Below are positions 15,559-23,708 of a DNA stretch of 64,000 nucleotides, piece after piece. The translations under genes and the position numbers were made by a program. Positions within the stretch are counted from its first letter, which is position 1, and each line of letters starts with the position of its first letter. This DNA comes from Neolewinella xylanilytica. Lineage in GTDB: Bacteria > Bacteroidota > Bacteroidia > Chitinophagales > Saprospiraceae. The notes under the pieces are model-generated. The model did not search any database, was not told where the DNA came from, and was given only the letters and a program-made list of their open reading frames with translations. The DNA lies in assembly GCF_002934605.1 (NCBI RefSeq), contig NZ_PTJC01000006.1, forward strand, positions 1,922,001-1,986,000, read 5' to 3'.

Positions 15559-16035
15559 ATGTCCTCTCCCCACCAAATACAGCTCACGGTCAACGGCAAG
15601 ACCCAGCAGCTGAGCGTTCGCCCCTGGGTCTCGCTCCTCGATGCCCTTCGCCACCACCTACACCTGCACGGTACGAAGAAGGGTTGCGACCACGGCCAGT
15701 GCGGCGCGTGTACCGTCATCTGCGACGGGGAGCGGGTACTGAGCTGCCTGAACCTGGCGGTCATGAAGGACGGCAGCGAGATCACGACCATTGAAGGACT
15801 CGGGCAACCCGGGAATCTGCACCCGCTGCAGGAGGCTTTCCTGGAGCACGACGCCTATCAATGCGGTTACTGTACGCCCGGACAAATCTGCAGCGGCGTG
15901 GCGCTGATCGAGGAAGGCCACGCCACCACCCGGGAGGAAGTCAAGGAACTGATGAGCGGCAACCTCTGCCGCTGCGGGGCCAACACCAATATCATCGACG
16001 CCATCATGGCGGTAAAGGACGGCGCACATGAATAA
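15559..16035 (+). CDS. Aldehyde oxidoreductase [2Fe-2S] subunit (PaoA/YagT type)
   Basis: Small subunit of a molybdenum hydroxylase, 158 residues from the ATG at 15559 (MSSPHQIQLTVNGK). The N-terminal plant-ferredoxin-like domain has GTKKGCDHGQCGACTVICDG followed by a Cys at VLSCLN for the first cluster; the helical domain has QCGYCTPGQICSG and GNLCRCGAN for the second. The E. coli PaoA homologue carries a Tat signal, whereas no such signal is visible here, so this enzyme is probably cytoplasmic. It overlaps the FAD subunit gene by 8 bases, and the three genes form one operon. The whole enzyme oxidises aldehydes to acids and passes electrons through its two clusters and FAD. Confidence 0.93.
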   Translation: MSSPHQIQLTVNGKTQQLSVRPWVSLLDALRHHLHLHGTKKGCDHGQCGACTVICDGERVLSCLNLAVMKDGSEITTIEGLGQPGNLHPLQEAFLEHDAYQCGYCTPGQICSGVALIEEGHATTREEVKELMSGNLCRCGANTNIIDAIMAVKDGAHE

Positions 16036-17047
16036 CTTCCATTACGAACGCGTCACCGACGTCGATACCGCGGTAGCCGCAGCCACCGGAGCCGGCAACA
16101 GCTACCTCGGCGGGGGCACCAACCTCATTGACCTCTGGAAGTACGACCTGGCCCACCCCGAAAAGCTGGTCGATCTGAACGGGATCGATGAACTCAAGGA
16201 GGTCACCGAACTTCCCGACGGCGGCCTGCGGCTCGGCGCGCTGGTCACCAACAACAAAACGGCCTACCACCCCACCGTGCAGGAACGCTACCCCCTGCTG
16301 AGCCGGACCATCCTGGCAGGGGCCACCCCGCAAATCCGCAACGCCGCCACCAACGGCGGCAACCTGCTGCAACGGACGCGCTGCTACTACTTCTACGATG
16401 CCGCCAGTCCCTGCAACAAGCGTGTACCCGGCTCGGGCTGTCCGGCCCGGGAAGGGCACAACCGGCTCCACGCCATTCTGGGGCACAGCGAGGCGTGCAT
16501 CGCCACCATGCCCTCGGATATGTGCGTAGCGTTGGCCGCCCTGGAAGCGACCGTGCGCGTCCGAGGACCGCAGGGGGAACGGCACATCCCCTTCGCTGAC
16601 TTTCACCGGCTCCCCGGAGAGAAACCCGAACTTGACAATACTCTGGGGGAAGACGAGCTGATCCTGTCCATTGATCTGCCCGCCCGCGGCTTCGCCGACC
16701 ACCATACCTACCTCAAACTGCGTGACCGCCACTCCTACGCCTTTGCGGTCGTCAGCGTGGCACTGGGGTACGAACTCGACGGGGAGGGTAAGATCACCAC
16801 CGCCCGCATTGCCTTGGGCGGGGTAGCCCACAAACCCTGGCGCGTACCGGCGGCCGAGGAGCTCCTGGTCGGTCAGGCCCCGTCCGAAGACCAGTTTGCC
16901 CGGGCCGCCGATGCCCTCCTGGAGGGGGCCAGCGGCTTCAAACACAACACTTTCAAGATCGACCTCGCCCACCGGGCCATCATCCGGGCCGGCGCCATGG
17001 CGCACGATCCTTCCTGTCAACGCCCCGGCGCAAAACCTTCGCTGTAA
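16028..17047 (+). CDS. Aldehyde oxidoreductase FAD-binding subunit (PaoB/YagS type)
   Basis: Medium subunit of 339 residues. FAD-binding motifs are NSYLGGGTNLIDLWK near the N-terminus and GATPQIRNAATNGGNLLQRT in the middle. Between them and the C-terminal CO_deh_flav_C domain lies the insert CYYFYDAASPCNKRVPGSGC with further Cys at CIATMPSD; this Cys-rich loop is the [4Fe-4S] site characteristic of PaoB and absent from xanthine dehydrogenase medium subunits. It therefore supports the PaoABC assignment over XdhABC. The start overlaps the [2Fe-2S] gene, and the stop overlaps the start of the large subunit gene by one base (TAATG). Confidence 0.93.
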   Translation: MNNFHYERVTDVDTAVAAATGAGNSYLGGGTNLIDLWKYDLAHPEKLVDLNGIDELKEVTELPDGGLRLGALVTNNKTAYHPTVQERYPLLSRTILAGATPQIRNAATNGGNLLQRTRCYYFYDAASPCNKRVPGSGCPAREGHNRLHAILGHSEACIATMPSDMCVALAALEATVRVRGPQGERHIPFADFHRLPGEKPELDNTLGEDELILSIDLPARGFADHHTYLKLRDRHSYAFAVVSVALGYELDGEGKITTARIALGGVAHKPWRVPAAEELLVGQAPSEDQFARAADALLEGASGFKHNTFKIDLAHRAIIRAGAMAHDPSCQRPGAKPSL

Positions 17048-19299
17048 TGAGCCAGTCTACCCTCCCCCAACCCAAGCCGGAAATCGGTCGTCCGCGTCGC
17101 CGCATCGTCGGCGAACAGAAAGTGACCGGTACGGCCACCTACGCCGCCGAATACGCGCCGGAAAATCTGCTGCACGGCTACGTCGTCAATGCCAAGATCA
17201 CCAAGGGGCGCATCACCGGCATCGAAGAGCGGGCCGCCCGCGAGGTGGAAGGCGTGGTCGAGATCATGCACCACCTCCGCCGGCCGAAAATGGGCTACTT
17301 CGATATGCAGTACTCGGACATCGACGCGCCCCCGGGTTCGCCCTTTCGGGTCTTCTACGACGCCAACGTACAGTTTAACGAGCAGCCCATCGCGCTGGTC
17401 CTGGCTGACACCTTCGAGGCGGCCCGGTACGCGGCCTCCCTCATCGAAGTAAGTTACGAGGAAGACCCCTTCGACGTCGATCTGCACAAAAACCTCGATA
17501 AGGCCAGAAAACCCAAGGAGGGCATAGATTCCATCCTGAAGCCGATGCCGCCGGACGATTACGGTGACTTCGACCGAGCGTTCGGCGAGGCCGCGGCGAC
17601 TTACGAAGGAGAAGTTTACCATCGGTCGCAGCACCACAATCCCCTGGAAATGCACGCCACCACCACGGTGTACGAGGGAAAGGGCAAGGTAACGGTGTAC
17701 GACAAGACGCAGGGAACGACCAACTCCCAGATGTACGTCAGCAGCGCACTAGGGCTAAAGATGAGCGACGTGCGGGTGATTGCCCCCTTCGTGGGCGGCG
17801 GATTCGGATCGGGCTTGCGTCCGCAGTACCAGGTCTTGCTAAGTGTCATGGCGGCCCTGTACCTGAAACGCAACGTCCGGGTGCAACTGGACCGCGAGCA
17901 GATGTACACCTTCGGTCACCGGCCGGAGACCCTGCAGCGGGTGCGCTTCGGTGCTTCCGCGGACGGGAAACTAACGGCCGTCAGCCATGAGGCTTACGCC
18001 GAGACCTCCCGCTTCGAGGATTATCACGAGACAGTCGTCAATCACGCCGGGGTTCTCTACCCCGTCGAGAACGTCCACCTGGATTACCAACTCGTTCCGC
18101 TGGATCGGTTCACCCCGCTGGACATGCGTGCACCGGGCGGACTCACCGGCGTGCTGGCCGTGGAGACGGCAATGGACCAACTGGCGGACCGGCTCCAGAT
18201 GGATCCGTTGGAGTTTCGCCTAAAAAACTACGCCGAGCGGGACCAGAGTACCGGCAAGCCCTTTTCCAGCAAGGAACTTCGGGCCTGCTACTCGCAGGCG
18301 GCGGAGCGCTTCGGTTGGGATCAGCGCAAACCGACCGGACAGCATCCCCGACGGGGCAACCGGCTGGTGGGGCACGGCATGGCCTCCGGTATCTGGGATG
18401 CCATTATGCTGCCCGCCAAGGCAACCGCCCGGCTGACGACCGAGGGTAAACTGCTGATCCAGTGCGCCCTGAATGATTGCGGACAGGGCGCCTACACCGT
18501 CATGTCGCAAATCGCCGCCGACGAACTGGGTTTGCCGTTTGAGGACGTCACCTTCGAATACGCCGATAGTAAGCTCGATGCCTCTCCCGTACAGGGCGGA
18601 TCGTTTACGACCGGCGTCGTCGGTTCGGCAGTGAAGGCCGCTTGCTTCGCCCTCAAGGACAAGATCTTTCACCTGGCGCAGATCCTGGATGGGTTTCCGC
18701 TGGGCGATGCACTATTGCCGGACGTGACCTTTACTGGGGGTGAGATCGTTCTCCACGCCGATCCGTCCGTACGTATCCCCTTCACCGAAATCATTGCTTT
18801 CAACAAGGGGAAGGCACTCGAGGTGTCGAAAACGAATATACCGAACCCGATAAAGCTCAAAAGGTATACCCGCAATAGCCACGCGGCCTCCTTCGTGGAG
18901 GTGGAAGTGGATGCCCAACTGGGCGTGGTGTACCTGACCCGCGCCGTCACGGCCGTGGCCGCTGGGCGGATCATGAATACCCAGACGGCGCGCAGTCAGA
19001 TATTGGGCGGCATGGTTTGGGGCATCAGCATGGCGCTCCGGGAGGAGACACTACTGGACCACAACATGGGTAAGTTCATGAATACCAACCTGGCCGAATA
19101 CCACGTGCCGGTACACGCCGACATCGGGGAGCTGGACGTAATCTTCGTAGAGGAGAAGGACGATATCGTCAACGAACTGGGGGTAAAGGGGCTCGGCGAG
19201 ATCGGCACCATTTCGATGGCCCCCGCGATCGCGAACGCCATCTTCAATGCTACCGGTAAGGTAGTGACGCAGTTCCCGTTTAAGCTCGGGGACCTATGA
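17047..19299 (+). CDS. Aldehyde oxidoreductase molybdenum cofactor-binding subunit (PaoC/YagR type)
   Basis: Large catalytic subunit of 750 residues. It starts with the small a/b hammerhead domain (GRPRRRIVGEQKVTGTATYA), followed by the cofactor-binding domains: VIAPFVGGGFGSGLRPQYQV, LDMRAPGGLTG, and the C-terminal GVKGLGEIGTISMAPAIANA, whose Glu is the usual base catalyst of the family. Full length compared with PaoC. It forms a heterotrimer with the two genes upstream. No PaoD/XdhC-type maturation chaperone and no molybdopterin synthesis gene is found in this window, so these must be elsewhere. The substrates are likely aromatic or aliphatic aldehydes. Confidence 0.93.
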   Translation: MSQSTLPQPKPEIGRPRRRIVGEQKVTGTATYAAEYAPENLLHGYVVNAKITKGRITGIEERAAREVEGVVEIMHHLRRPKMGYFDMQYSDIDAPPGSPFRVFYDANVQFNEQPIALVLADTFEAARYAASLIEVSYEEDPFDVDLHKNLDKARKPKEGIDSILKPMPPDDYGDFDRAFGEAAATYEGEVYHRSQHHNPLEMHATTTVYEGKGKVTVYDKTQGTTNSQMYVSSALGLKMSDVRVIAPFVGGGFGSGLRPQYQVLLSVMAALYLKRNVRVQLDREQMYTFGHRPETLQRVRFGASADGKLTAVSHEAYAETSRFEDYHETVVNHAGVLYPVENVHLDYQLVPLDRFTPLDMRAPGGLTGVLAVETAMDQLADRLQMDPLEFRLKNYAERDQSTGKPFSSKELRACYSQAAERFGWDQRKPTGQHPRRGNRLVGHGMASGIWDAIMLPAKATARLTTEGKLLIQCALNDCGQGAYTVMSQIAADELGLPFEDVTFEYADSKLDASPVQGGSFTTGVVGSAVKAACFALKDKIFHLAQILDGFPLGDALLPDVTFTGGEIVLHADPSVRIPFTEIIAFNKGKALEVSKTNIPNPIKLKRYTRNSHAASFVEVEVDAQLGVVYLTRAVTAVAAGRIMNTQTARSQILGGMVWGISMALREETLLDHNMGKFMNTNLAEYHVPVHADIGELDVIFVEEKDDIVNELGVKGLGEIGTISMAPAIANAIFNATGKVVTQFPFKLGDL

Positions 19300-19395
19300 A
19301 AACGGTATAATTTCGGTCCGCTTTAATGCCCTTGTGTACGGCTACCCATCGGCAAGTCAGCCTTACCTACCTTACCGATCGCTAAACACTGAACC

Positions 19396-19536
19396 ATGTC
19401 AGATAACGATAAGAAGCCACCTGCTTCCCGCCCCGCCCCGACCCCGAATAAACCAAAACCCCGGCCCGCGGCACCGCGCCGGCCCAACAATCCCCCGCCC
19501 CCGCGTCCTCAGCGCCCCGCAGGACCGAAGCGGTAA
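19396..19536 (+). CDS. Small proline-rich basic protein (46 aa)
   Basis: An ATG at 19396 opens a 46-residue frame that starts MSDNDKKPPASRPAPTPNKP and continues as alternating Pro, Arg, Lys and Ala to a final GPKR before TAA at 19534. Proline makes up more than a third of residues and the net charge is strongly positive, with no hydrophobic segment. The sequence is too biased to have a globular fold; it would be disordered and could bind nucleic acid, phosphate-rich surfaces or SH3-like folds. The acidic, polar start (MSDNDKK) and good ATG context speak for a real gene, but GC-rich DNA can produce Pro/Arg-rich readings by chance. It is 96 bases after the aldehyde oxidoreductase operon. Confidence 0.5.
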   Translation: MSDNDKKPPASRPAPTPNKPKPRPAAPRRPNNPPPPRPQRPAGPKR

Positions 19537-19857
19537 TGCACATCGACAAGTAAGTCAGTCACCGCCGATTTGGCGATCGATGGCGCATGTCCCGCCGGAT
19601 GGGGTACCGGATGGTCGCGGGTGAACCTCCCTTTCCAATCGGTTATCCGTACCGCAAAGCGGTGGGTATCGGATCGTCAGCACGCTTTTCGTTTTCCTTT
19701 TACTTGCCATGACGGCATCCGGCCTTTCGGGCTGGCTCCTACGGATTCGGGCCACGGCATAACCGATATAGGCGTTGATCCGCAGCAAACAGCTAAAAAA
19801 GTTAGTCTTATCAAACTTTAGAATTAGATTTGTAAAGAATTACTAAAATTCGCAGCT
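19537..19857 (+). promoter_or_regulatory. Intergenic region with promoter of the ZIP transporter gene
   Basis: No gene is seen. The last 60 bases are AT-rich and contain a perfect Bacteroidota -7 box TAGATTTG at 19825-19832, with TTAG at 19802-19805 as a -33-like element 19 bases before it. An inverted repeat AAAGTT (19798-19803) and AACTTT (19814-19819) overlaps the -33 element and could be a metal-responsive operator. Further upstream, ACCGC aaa GCGGT at about 19650 could be a small terminator hairpin. The predicted start of transcription is about 20 bases before the GTG at 19858. Confidence 0.5.
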
Positions 19858-20679
19858 GTGGATATCATTATCAACTACCTCCAATCCATAGATCCCGTTT
19901 TGGCGGCATTTTACGCCTCCCTCTTCACCTGGATTCTGACCGCGGCCGGTGCGGCGCTGGTCTTCGTATTTCGGGGCATGAACCGGACCTTACTGGATGG
20001 TGCCCTCGGGTTCACGGGAGGAGTGATGGTGGCCGCCAGTTTCTGGAGCTTGCTGGCACCGGGTATCGAGATGAGTCCCGGGGAAGGATTTACCAAGGTC
20101 GTTCCGTCGGCCGTGGGTTTTGCTGCGGGCGCCCTGTTCATCTTTGCCCTGGACAAAATCCTGCCTCACCTGCACATCAATTTCGATAAGAGCGAGGCGG
20201 AAGGTTTGCAATCAACCTGGCGCCGTACGACGCTCCTGGTATTGGCGATCACGCTGCATAATATTCCCGAAGGGCTCGCGGTGGGTGTCCTCTTCGGGGG
20301 GGTGGCAGCGGGTATGCCGGGGGCTTCGATCGGGGCCGCGGTCGCCCTGGCCGTAGGTATCGGAATCCAGAATTTCCCAGAGGGACTAGCCGTTTCCATG
20401 CCGCTGCGCCGTCAGGGGGTCAGTCCCTTTAAGTCCTGGTGGTACGGCCAGCTGTCCGCGGCGGTCGAACCGGTGGCGGCGGTAGCGGGTGCGGTGGCGG
20501 TCACGTTTTTCACCCCCCTCCTACCCTATGCCCTGGCTTTCGCGGCCGGCGCGATGATCTTCGTGGTGATCGAAGAAGTGGTTCCCGAAACCCAACTGGA
20601 GGCGAACACCGATATTGCCACCCTCGGCTTCGTGCTTGGATTCATCGTGATGATGACGCTGGACGTCGGGCTGGGTTAG
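19858..20679 (+). CDS. ZIP family metal transporter (GufA-like)
   Basis: Integral membrane divalent metal transporter of 273 residues, starting at GTG 19858, the only start compatible with the promoter box at 19825. Eight hydrophobic spans are apparent. The signature metal-binding helices are TLHNIPEGLAVGVLFGG and IGIQNFPEGLAVSMPLR, both with the HN/QN-x-PEG pattern of the GufA branch; the last third carries VIEEVVPE. The family imports zinc, and sometimes iron or manganese. The gene is followed by a hairpin that serves the convergent ferritin-like genes, an arrangement consistent with, but not proof of, a shared role in metal handling. Confidence 0.92.
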   Translation: MDIIINYLQSIDPVLAAFYASLFTWILTAAGAALVFVFRGMNRTLLDGALGFTGGVMVAASFWSLLAPGIEMSPGEGFTKVVPSAVGFAAGALFIFALDKILPHLHINFDKSEAEGLQSTWRRTTLLVLAITLHNIPEGLAVGVLFGGVAAGMPGASIGAAVALAVGIGIQNFPEGLAVSMPLRRQGVSPFKSWWYGQLSAAVEPVAAVAGAVAVTFFTPLLPYALAFAAGAMIFVVIEEVVPETQLEANTDIATLGFVLGFIVMMTLDVGLG

Positions 20680-20682
20680 GGC

Positions 20683-20719
20683 AAAAAAAAACACGCTGAG
20701 ATCCGGCGGATCCCAGCGT
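20683..20719 (-). terminator. Intrinsic terminator of the ferritin-like operon (minus strand)
   Basis: Stem ACGCTG-a-GATCC (20693-20704) pairs with GGATC-c-CAGCGT (20708-20719) around loop ggc. On the minus strand it is followed by nine T (plus-strand A-run at 20683-20691), a textbook intrinsic terminator for the gene ending at 20776. It may also slow transcription from the ZIP gene. Confidence 0.85.
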
Positions 20720-20775
20720 ATCGCTATGTGTGTCAAGTCTAATATGCTTACCCCGCTCGCGGGCGGAGGGAATCG

Positions 20776-21552
20776 TTAAGCCTGAATGAAGAGGGACGCA
20801 ATGTCCAGCACGGCCTGCTTACCCAGCGGCTCGTCGAATGATTCGGTGATCTGCCCCCGATCTACGGAGGATACGCTCGTCACGTCTACCCCCAACTGGG
20901 TGACTTGATCTTCTCCCGCGTACACGGCATCGGCCGGCGCGGCACCGGTTGTATTCATGGCGTTGGTGATCCATCCTTTAGACCCGCGCATGCGTCGAAT
21001 CATGGAAGCATGACGCGCTTCGACGGAGTGGATCTGCAGGGCGGCGGTTAGCACGTCGCCATTGCCCATGAGGTTACCTGCCTGTCCTTTGTAAGCACGC
21101 ACACCGGTATCTTCGAACGCCTGAGCTACGGCCATGAACGTTTCCGTGTTCGAGAAAATGTTGGCAAAGGCTCCGTTGGCGGTAAAGTCGAAAGCGGGTT
21201 TTTCAACGGGTGTGCCGCCACTACCACTGATGGCGCTACGCAGGAATTCCACGTGGGCGGTTTCATGCTGACCAATGAGGGCGATGGTTTCCCGCATGTC
21301 GCCGGTGAGCAGTCCGTCGCTGTCCAGGCCCATCGCATAGTATTCCGCCTCGAGGTATTCGAGGGTAAGTGCGAAATTCAGGACGTCGACGACGGTATCG
21401 CCGCTGGCCTGGGCGCGGGCGCGACCGGGGGCGAAGAAAGCCGCGAGCGGCATAGCCACGGTGGCCGCCTTGCCAAGGGTCCGACCGAGCTCGCCAAAGG
21501 CGGCGCGGCGGTCGATGGCGTGGGGTTGATCGATAATATTAAGCAGTTTCAT
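20776..21552 (-). CDS. Ferritin-like domain protein, exported (Ferritin_2 type)
   Basis: Protein of 258 residues. The N-terminus (DRRAAFGELGRTLGKAATVAMPLAAFFAPGRARAQ in outline) has the paired Arg, hydrophobic core and Ala-x-Ala end of an export signal, possibly Tat. The mature part is a four-helix bundle with FALTLEYLEAEYYAMGL, IGQHETAHVEFLRSAI and IHSVEARHASMIRRM; the repeated Glu and ExxH residues are the ferritin-like metal ligands. Ferritin_2 (PF13668) proteins are widespread in Bacteroidota and their role is poorly known. It is the second gene of a pair with a paralogue 17 bases upstream and ends in a strong terminator. Confidence 0.85.
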   Translation of the reverse strand: MKLLNIIDQPHAIDRRAAFGELGRTLGKAATVAMPLAAFFAPGRARAQASGDTVVDVLNFALTLEYLEAEYYAMGLDSDGLLTGDMRETIALIGQHETAHVEFLRSAISGSGGTPVEKPAFDFTANGAFANIFSNTETFMAVAQAFEDTGVRAYKGQAGNLMGNGDVLTAALQIHSVEARHASMIRRMRGSKGWITNAMNTTGAAPADAVYAGEDQVTQLGVDVTSVSSVDRGQITESFDEPLGKQAVLDIASLFIQA

Positions 21553-21569
21553 GGTTTTTACTTTTTGGG

Positions 21570-22283
21570 TTATTGGGGAAGTCCGCTGGCGTCGAGCGGG
21601 GTGACGACGTAGGTACCGGCAATCGCGAGCACCTCTGCGGGCGTGCGGGCCAAATCGAGACCGTTGCTGTCGACGACCTGGCTATTGGCGAAGGCCGTGG
21701 GGTTGCCGTTTGCATTCAGCGTACGGATAGCGGCGGCGTGACGGGCCTCTACGCTGACGATCTTACCGGCAGCGAGGAGGTAGTTCGGGTCGGTAAGGAG
21801 ACGGCCGGCGCCGTTGTACGCGCTGACGCCAAGGTCTTCGAAGGCCTGAGCGGTCCCCAGTACACTGTCGCGGCTATCGAAGTCGATGCTGCTGAAGTCT
21901 ACTTCCAGGGCGGGGATGGCCGTTCCGACGGAACTGATGGCGGTCGACAGGAAATCGACGTGCGCCCGTTCGTGGGCCTCGAGGTCCCGCATCACTTGCT
22001 GCTCGTCGGCATTAGCCGAACTGAAGTAGCCGCCCTGCAGAACCATAGCGTAAAAGGCCGCTTCCAGTTGTTCGAGGGCGAAGGCGTAGTTGAGGACGCC
22101 GACATCGCCGGTACCGAGGCTGACCCTGTCGTCGACCATAACGATGTCGTCGTCATCCGCACAGCCGGCTAGAAAGAGGCTGGCGGCGGCGACGCCGTAT
22201 CCGGATTTGCGGAGAAAATTTCTCCGGCTGTGGGGGGAGCGGTCGGAAACCACCCGGGAAGTGGAAAATTTTGGTGTTTTCAT
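21570..22283 (-). CDS. Ferritin-like domain lipoprotein, exported (Ferritin_2 type)
   Basis: Paralogue of the next gene, 237 residues from the ATG at 22283 (MKTPKFSTSRVV). The signal is Tat-like: SRRNFLRKSGYGVAAASLFL followed by AGC, so the mature protein could also be lipid-modified at that Cys. The mature part begins with an acidic stretch (DDDDIV) and then shows YAFALEQLEAAFYAMVL, DLEAHERAHVDFLSTAI and IVSVEARHAAAIRTL with ferritin-like Glu and His ligands. The gap to the second gene is 17 bases, so both are one transcript. Function is inferred to be iron or reactive-oxygen handling outside the cytoplasm; no direct evidence is present. Confidence 0.85.
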   Translation of the reverse strand: MKTPKFSTSRVVSDRSPHSRRNFLRKSGYGVAAASLFLAGCADDDDIVMVDDRVSLGTGDVGVLNYAFALEQLEAAFYAMVLQGGYFSSANADEQQVMRDLEAHERAHVDFLSTAISSVGTAIPALEVDFSSIDFDSRDSVLGTAQAFEDLGVSAYNGAGRLLTDPNYLLAAGKIVSVEARHAAAIRTLNANGNPTAFANSQVVDSNGLDLARTPAEVLAIAGTYVVTPLDASGLPQ

Positions 22284-22415
22284 GTGGTGAATTGGTTTTA
22301 GGTAGGTACGGGGGTACTCCCGAATCGGATTCACCCGGGACGCATTTTTCTACCCGCGCTCCGCCGCAAGCCACCGCGAAGACCAAATCCCGCCAAAGTT
22401 TACTAGGTTGCGAAC

Positions 22416-23186
22416 ATGAATATCTCGGAAAAGACCGCCATCATTACCGGAGGAGCCTCCGGCCTCGGCGAAGCCACCGCCCGCCACTTCCATTCGCTCG
22501 GCGCTAACGTCGCCATCTTCGATGTGAACGTCTATCGGGGCCTGGCGATCAGCCAGGAGCTCGGCAGCCGTTGCAGTTTTTACGACGTGGACGTCACCGG
22601 CGACGGCTCCGTTGCCAAGGCCATGGCGCGGGTGGTTGAGAAGTATGGCGGCGTCCACATCTGCTGCAATTATGCCGGGATCGCCCCAGCCGTCAAAACC
22701 CTGGGACGCGACGGTCCCGGCGACCTGGAGCTGTTCACCAAGGTCATTCACATCAACCTGATCGGTACGTTCAACGTCGCGCGGCTAGCCGCCCACGAAA
22801 TGGCCAAGAATACCCCCGTCGACGAAGACGGTAGCCGCGGCGTCATAATCAATACGGCCTCGGTCGCGGCCTACGAGGGCCAGATCGGACAGGCGGCCTA
22901 CAGCGCTTCCAAGGGAGGCGTAGCGAGCATGACCCTGACGATGGCCCGCGACCTGGCCCGCAATGGCATCCGCGTGAACGCCATCGCTCCGGGACTCATC
23001 CACACCCCCATGTTTGACGCTTTTCCGCAAGAAGTATACAACTCGCTATCCCGCCAGCCCCTCTACCCCGTCCGACTCGGCAAGCCCGAAGAGGTGGCCC
23101 GGCTGGCGCAGCACCTGGTCGAAAACAACTACATGAACGGGGAAGTGGTGCGGATGGACGCGGGCATCCGGATGCAGGCAAAATGA
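22416..23186 (+). CDS. Short-chain dehydrogenase, 3-hydroxyacyl-CoA dehydrogenase type II-like
   Basis: Classical SDR of 256 residues. Cofactor motif TGGASGLGEA and an Asp after the second strand (FDV) point to NAD. The active site is intact: Ser in INTASVAAYEG and YSASKGG. The length, the VHICCNYAGIAPAVKTLGRDG region and the acidic insert (NTPVDEDGSRGVIINTASVAA) match human HSD10-like type II enzymes, which oxidise 3-hydroxyacyl-CoA and 2-methyl-3-hydroxybutyryl-CoA. The usual NNAG or NCAG is NYAG here. It is 42 bases upstream of the acyl-CoA carboxylase genes, fitting isoleucine or odd-chain acid breakdown to propionyl-CoA (inference). Confidence 0.87.
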   Translation: MNISEKTAIITGGASGLGEATARHFHSLGANVAIFDVNVYRGLAISQELGSRCSFYDVDVTGDGSVAKAMARVVEKYGGVHICCNYAGIAPAVKTLGRDGPGDLELFTKVIHINLIGTFNVARLAAHEMAKNTPVDEDGSRGVIINTASVAAYEGQIGQAAYSASKGGVASMTLTMARDLARNGIRVNAIAPGLIHTPMFDAFPQEVYNSLSRQPLYPVRLGKPEEVARLAQHLVENNYMNGEVVRMDAGIRMQAK

Positions 23187-23228
23187 TCCGGTTTGGCCAT
23201 GCCAGAGAAAAGAACTAGGTTGCCCGCC

Positions 23229-23708
23229 ATGGAAAACTACACCGCTACCGTCGCGGAGGCATCCTTCGCCATCGACGGAGAGGAACTCCGCCAACTCGAC
23301 ATCGTCGGTCCCTTCGGGGGCAGTTACCACCTACTCCGTGGTGGCAAGAGCTACCGCTGTCGGCTGGTGGCGTTGGACCGCAACGCCTAATCGGTCACCG
23401 TATCGGTCGAAAACCGGCCATTCGAGGTGGTGCTCTCCGATAACTACGACTTGCTGGTGGAGCGCTTGGGCCTGTCGGTGAACGTGGAGGCCGCGACCAA
23501 CGAGGTCACCGCCCCCATGCCAGGCCTGATCCTCGAGGTGCTGGTGGAAGTCGGCCAGGAAGTGACCGGTGGCACGCCCCTCCTGGTGCTCGAAGCGATG
23601 AAGATGGAAAACGTCCTTAAGGCCGATGGTGAGGGTACGGTGAAAGCGATTCGCGTCAGTAAAGGCGACGCCGTCGATAAGCGGCAGCTGCTAATCGAAA
23701 TGGAATGA
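23229..23708 (+). pseudogene. Biotin carboxyl carrier protein gene with an in-frame TAA stop
   Basis: From the ATG at 23229 (MENYTATVAEASFAIDG) one frame runs to the TGA at 23706 and encodes a full acyl-CoA carboxylase biotin carrier of about 158 residues, but codon 54 (23388-23390) is TAA. Before it the chain ends VALDRNA; after it the frame resumes with SVTVSVENRPFEVVLSDNYD, so only one codon is affected and both sides look intact. The C-terminal biotinyl domain has ATNEVTAPMPGLILEVLVEV and the biotinylation site EAMKMEN. A GTG at 23427 could restart translation and would still give a 93-residue biotinyl domain. It overlaps the biotin carboxylase gene by 4 bases. The stop could be a real mutation, a sequencing error or a tolerated split. 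Confidence 0.8.

Noticed and set aside
16004-17020. Minus-strand open frame of 338 codons opposite the FAD subunit gene
   Set aside because: The plus-strand frame encodes a clear PaoB-type protein with cofactor motifs; the antisense frame has none.
15559-19299. Xanthine dehydrogenase XdhABC instead of aldehyde oxidoreductase
   Set aside because: The medium subunit contains the Cys-rich [4Fe-4S] loop and gene order of the PaoABC type.
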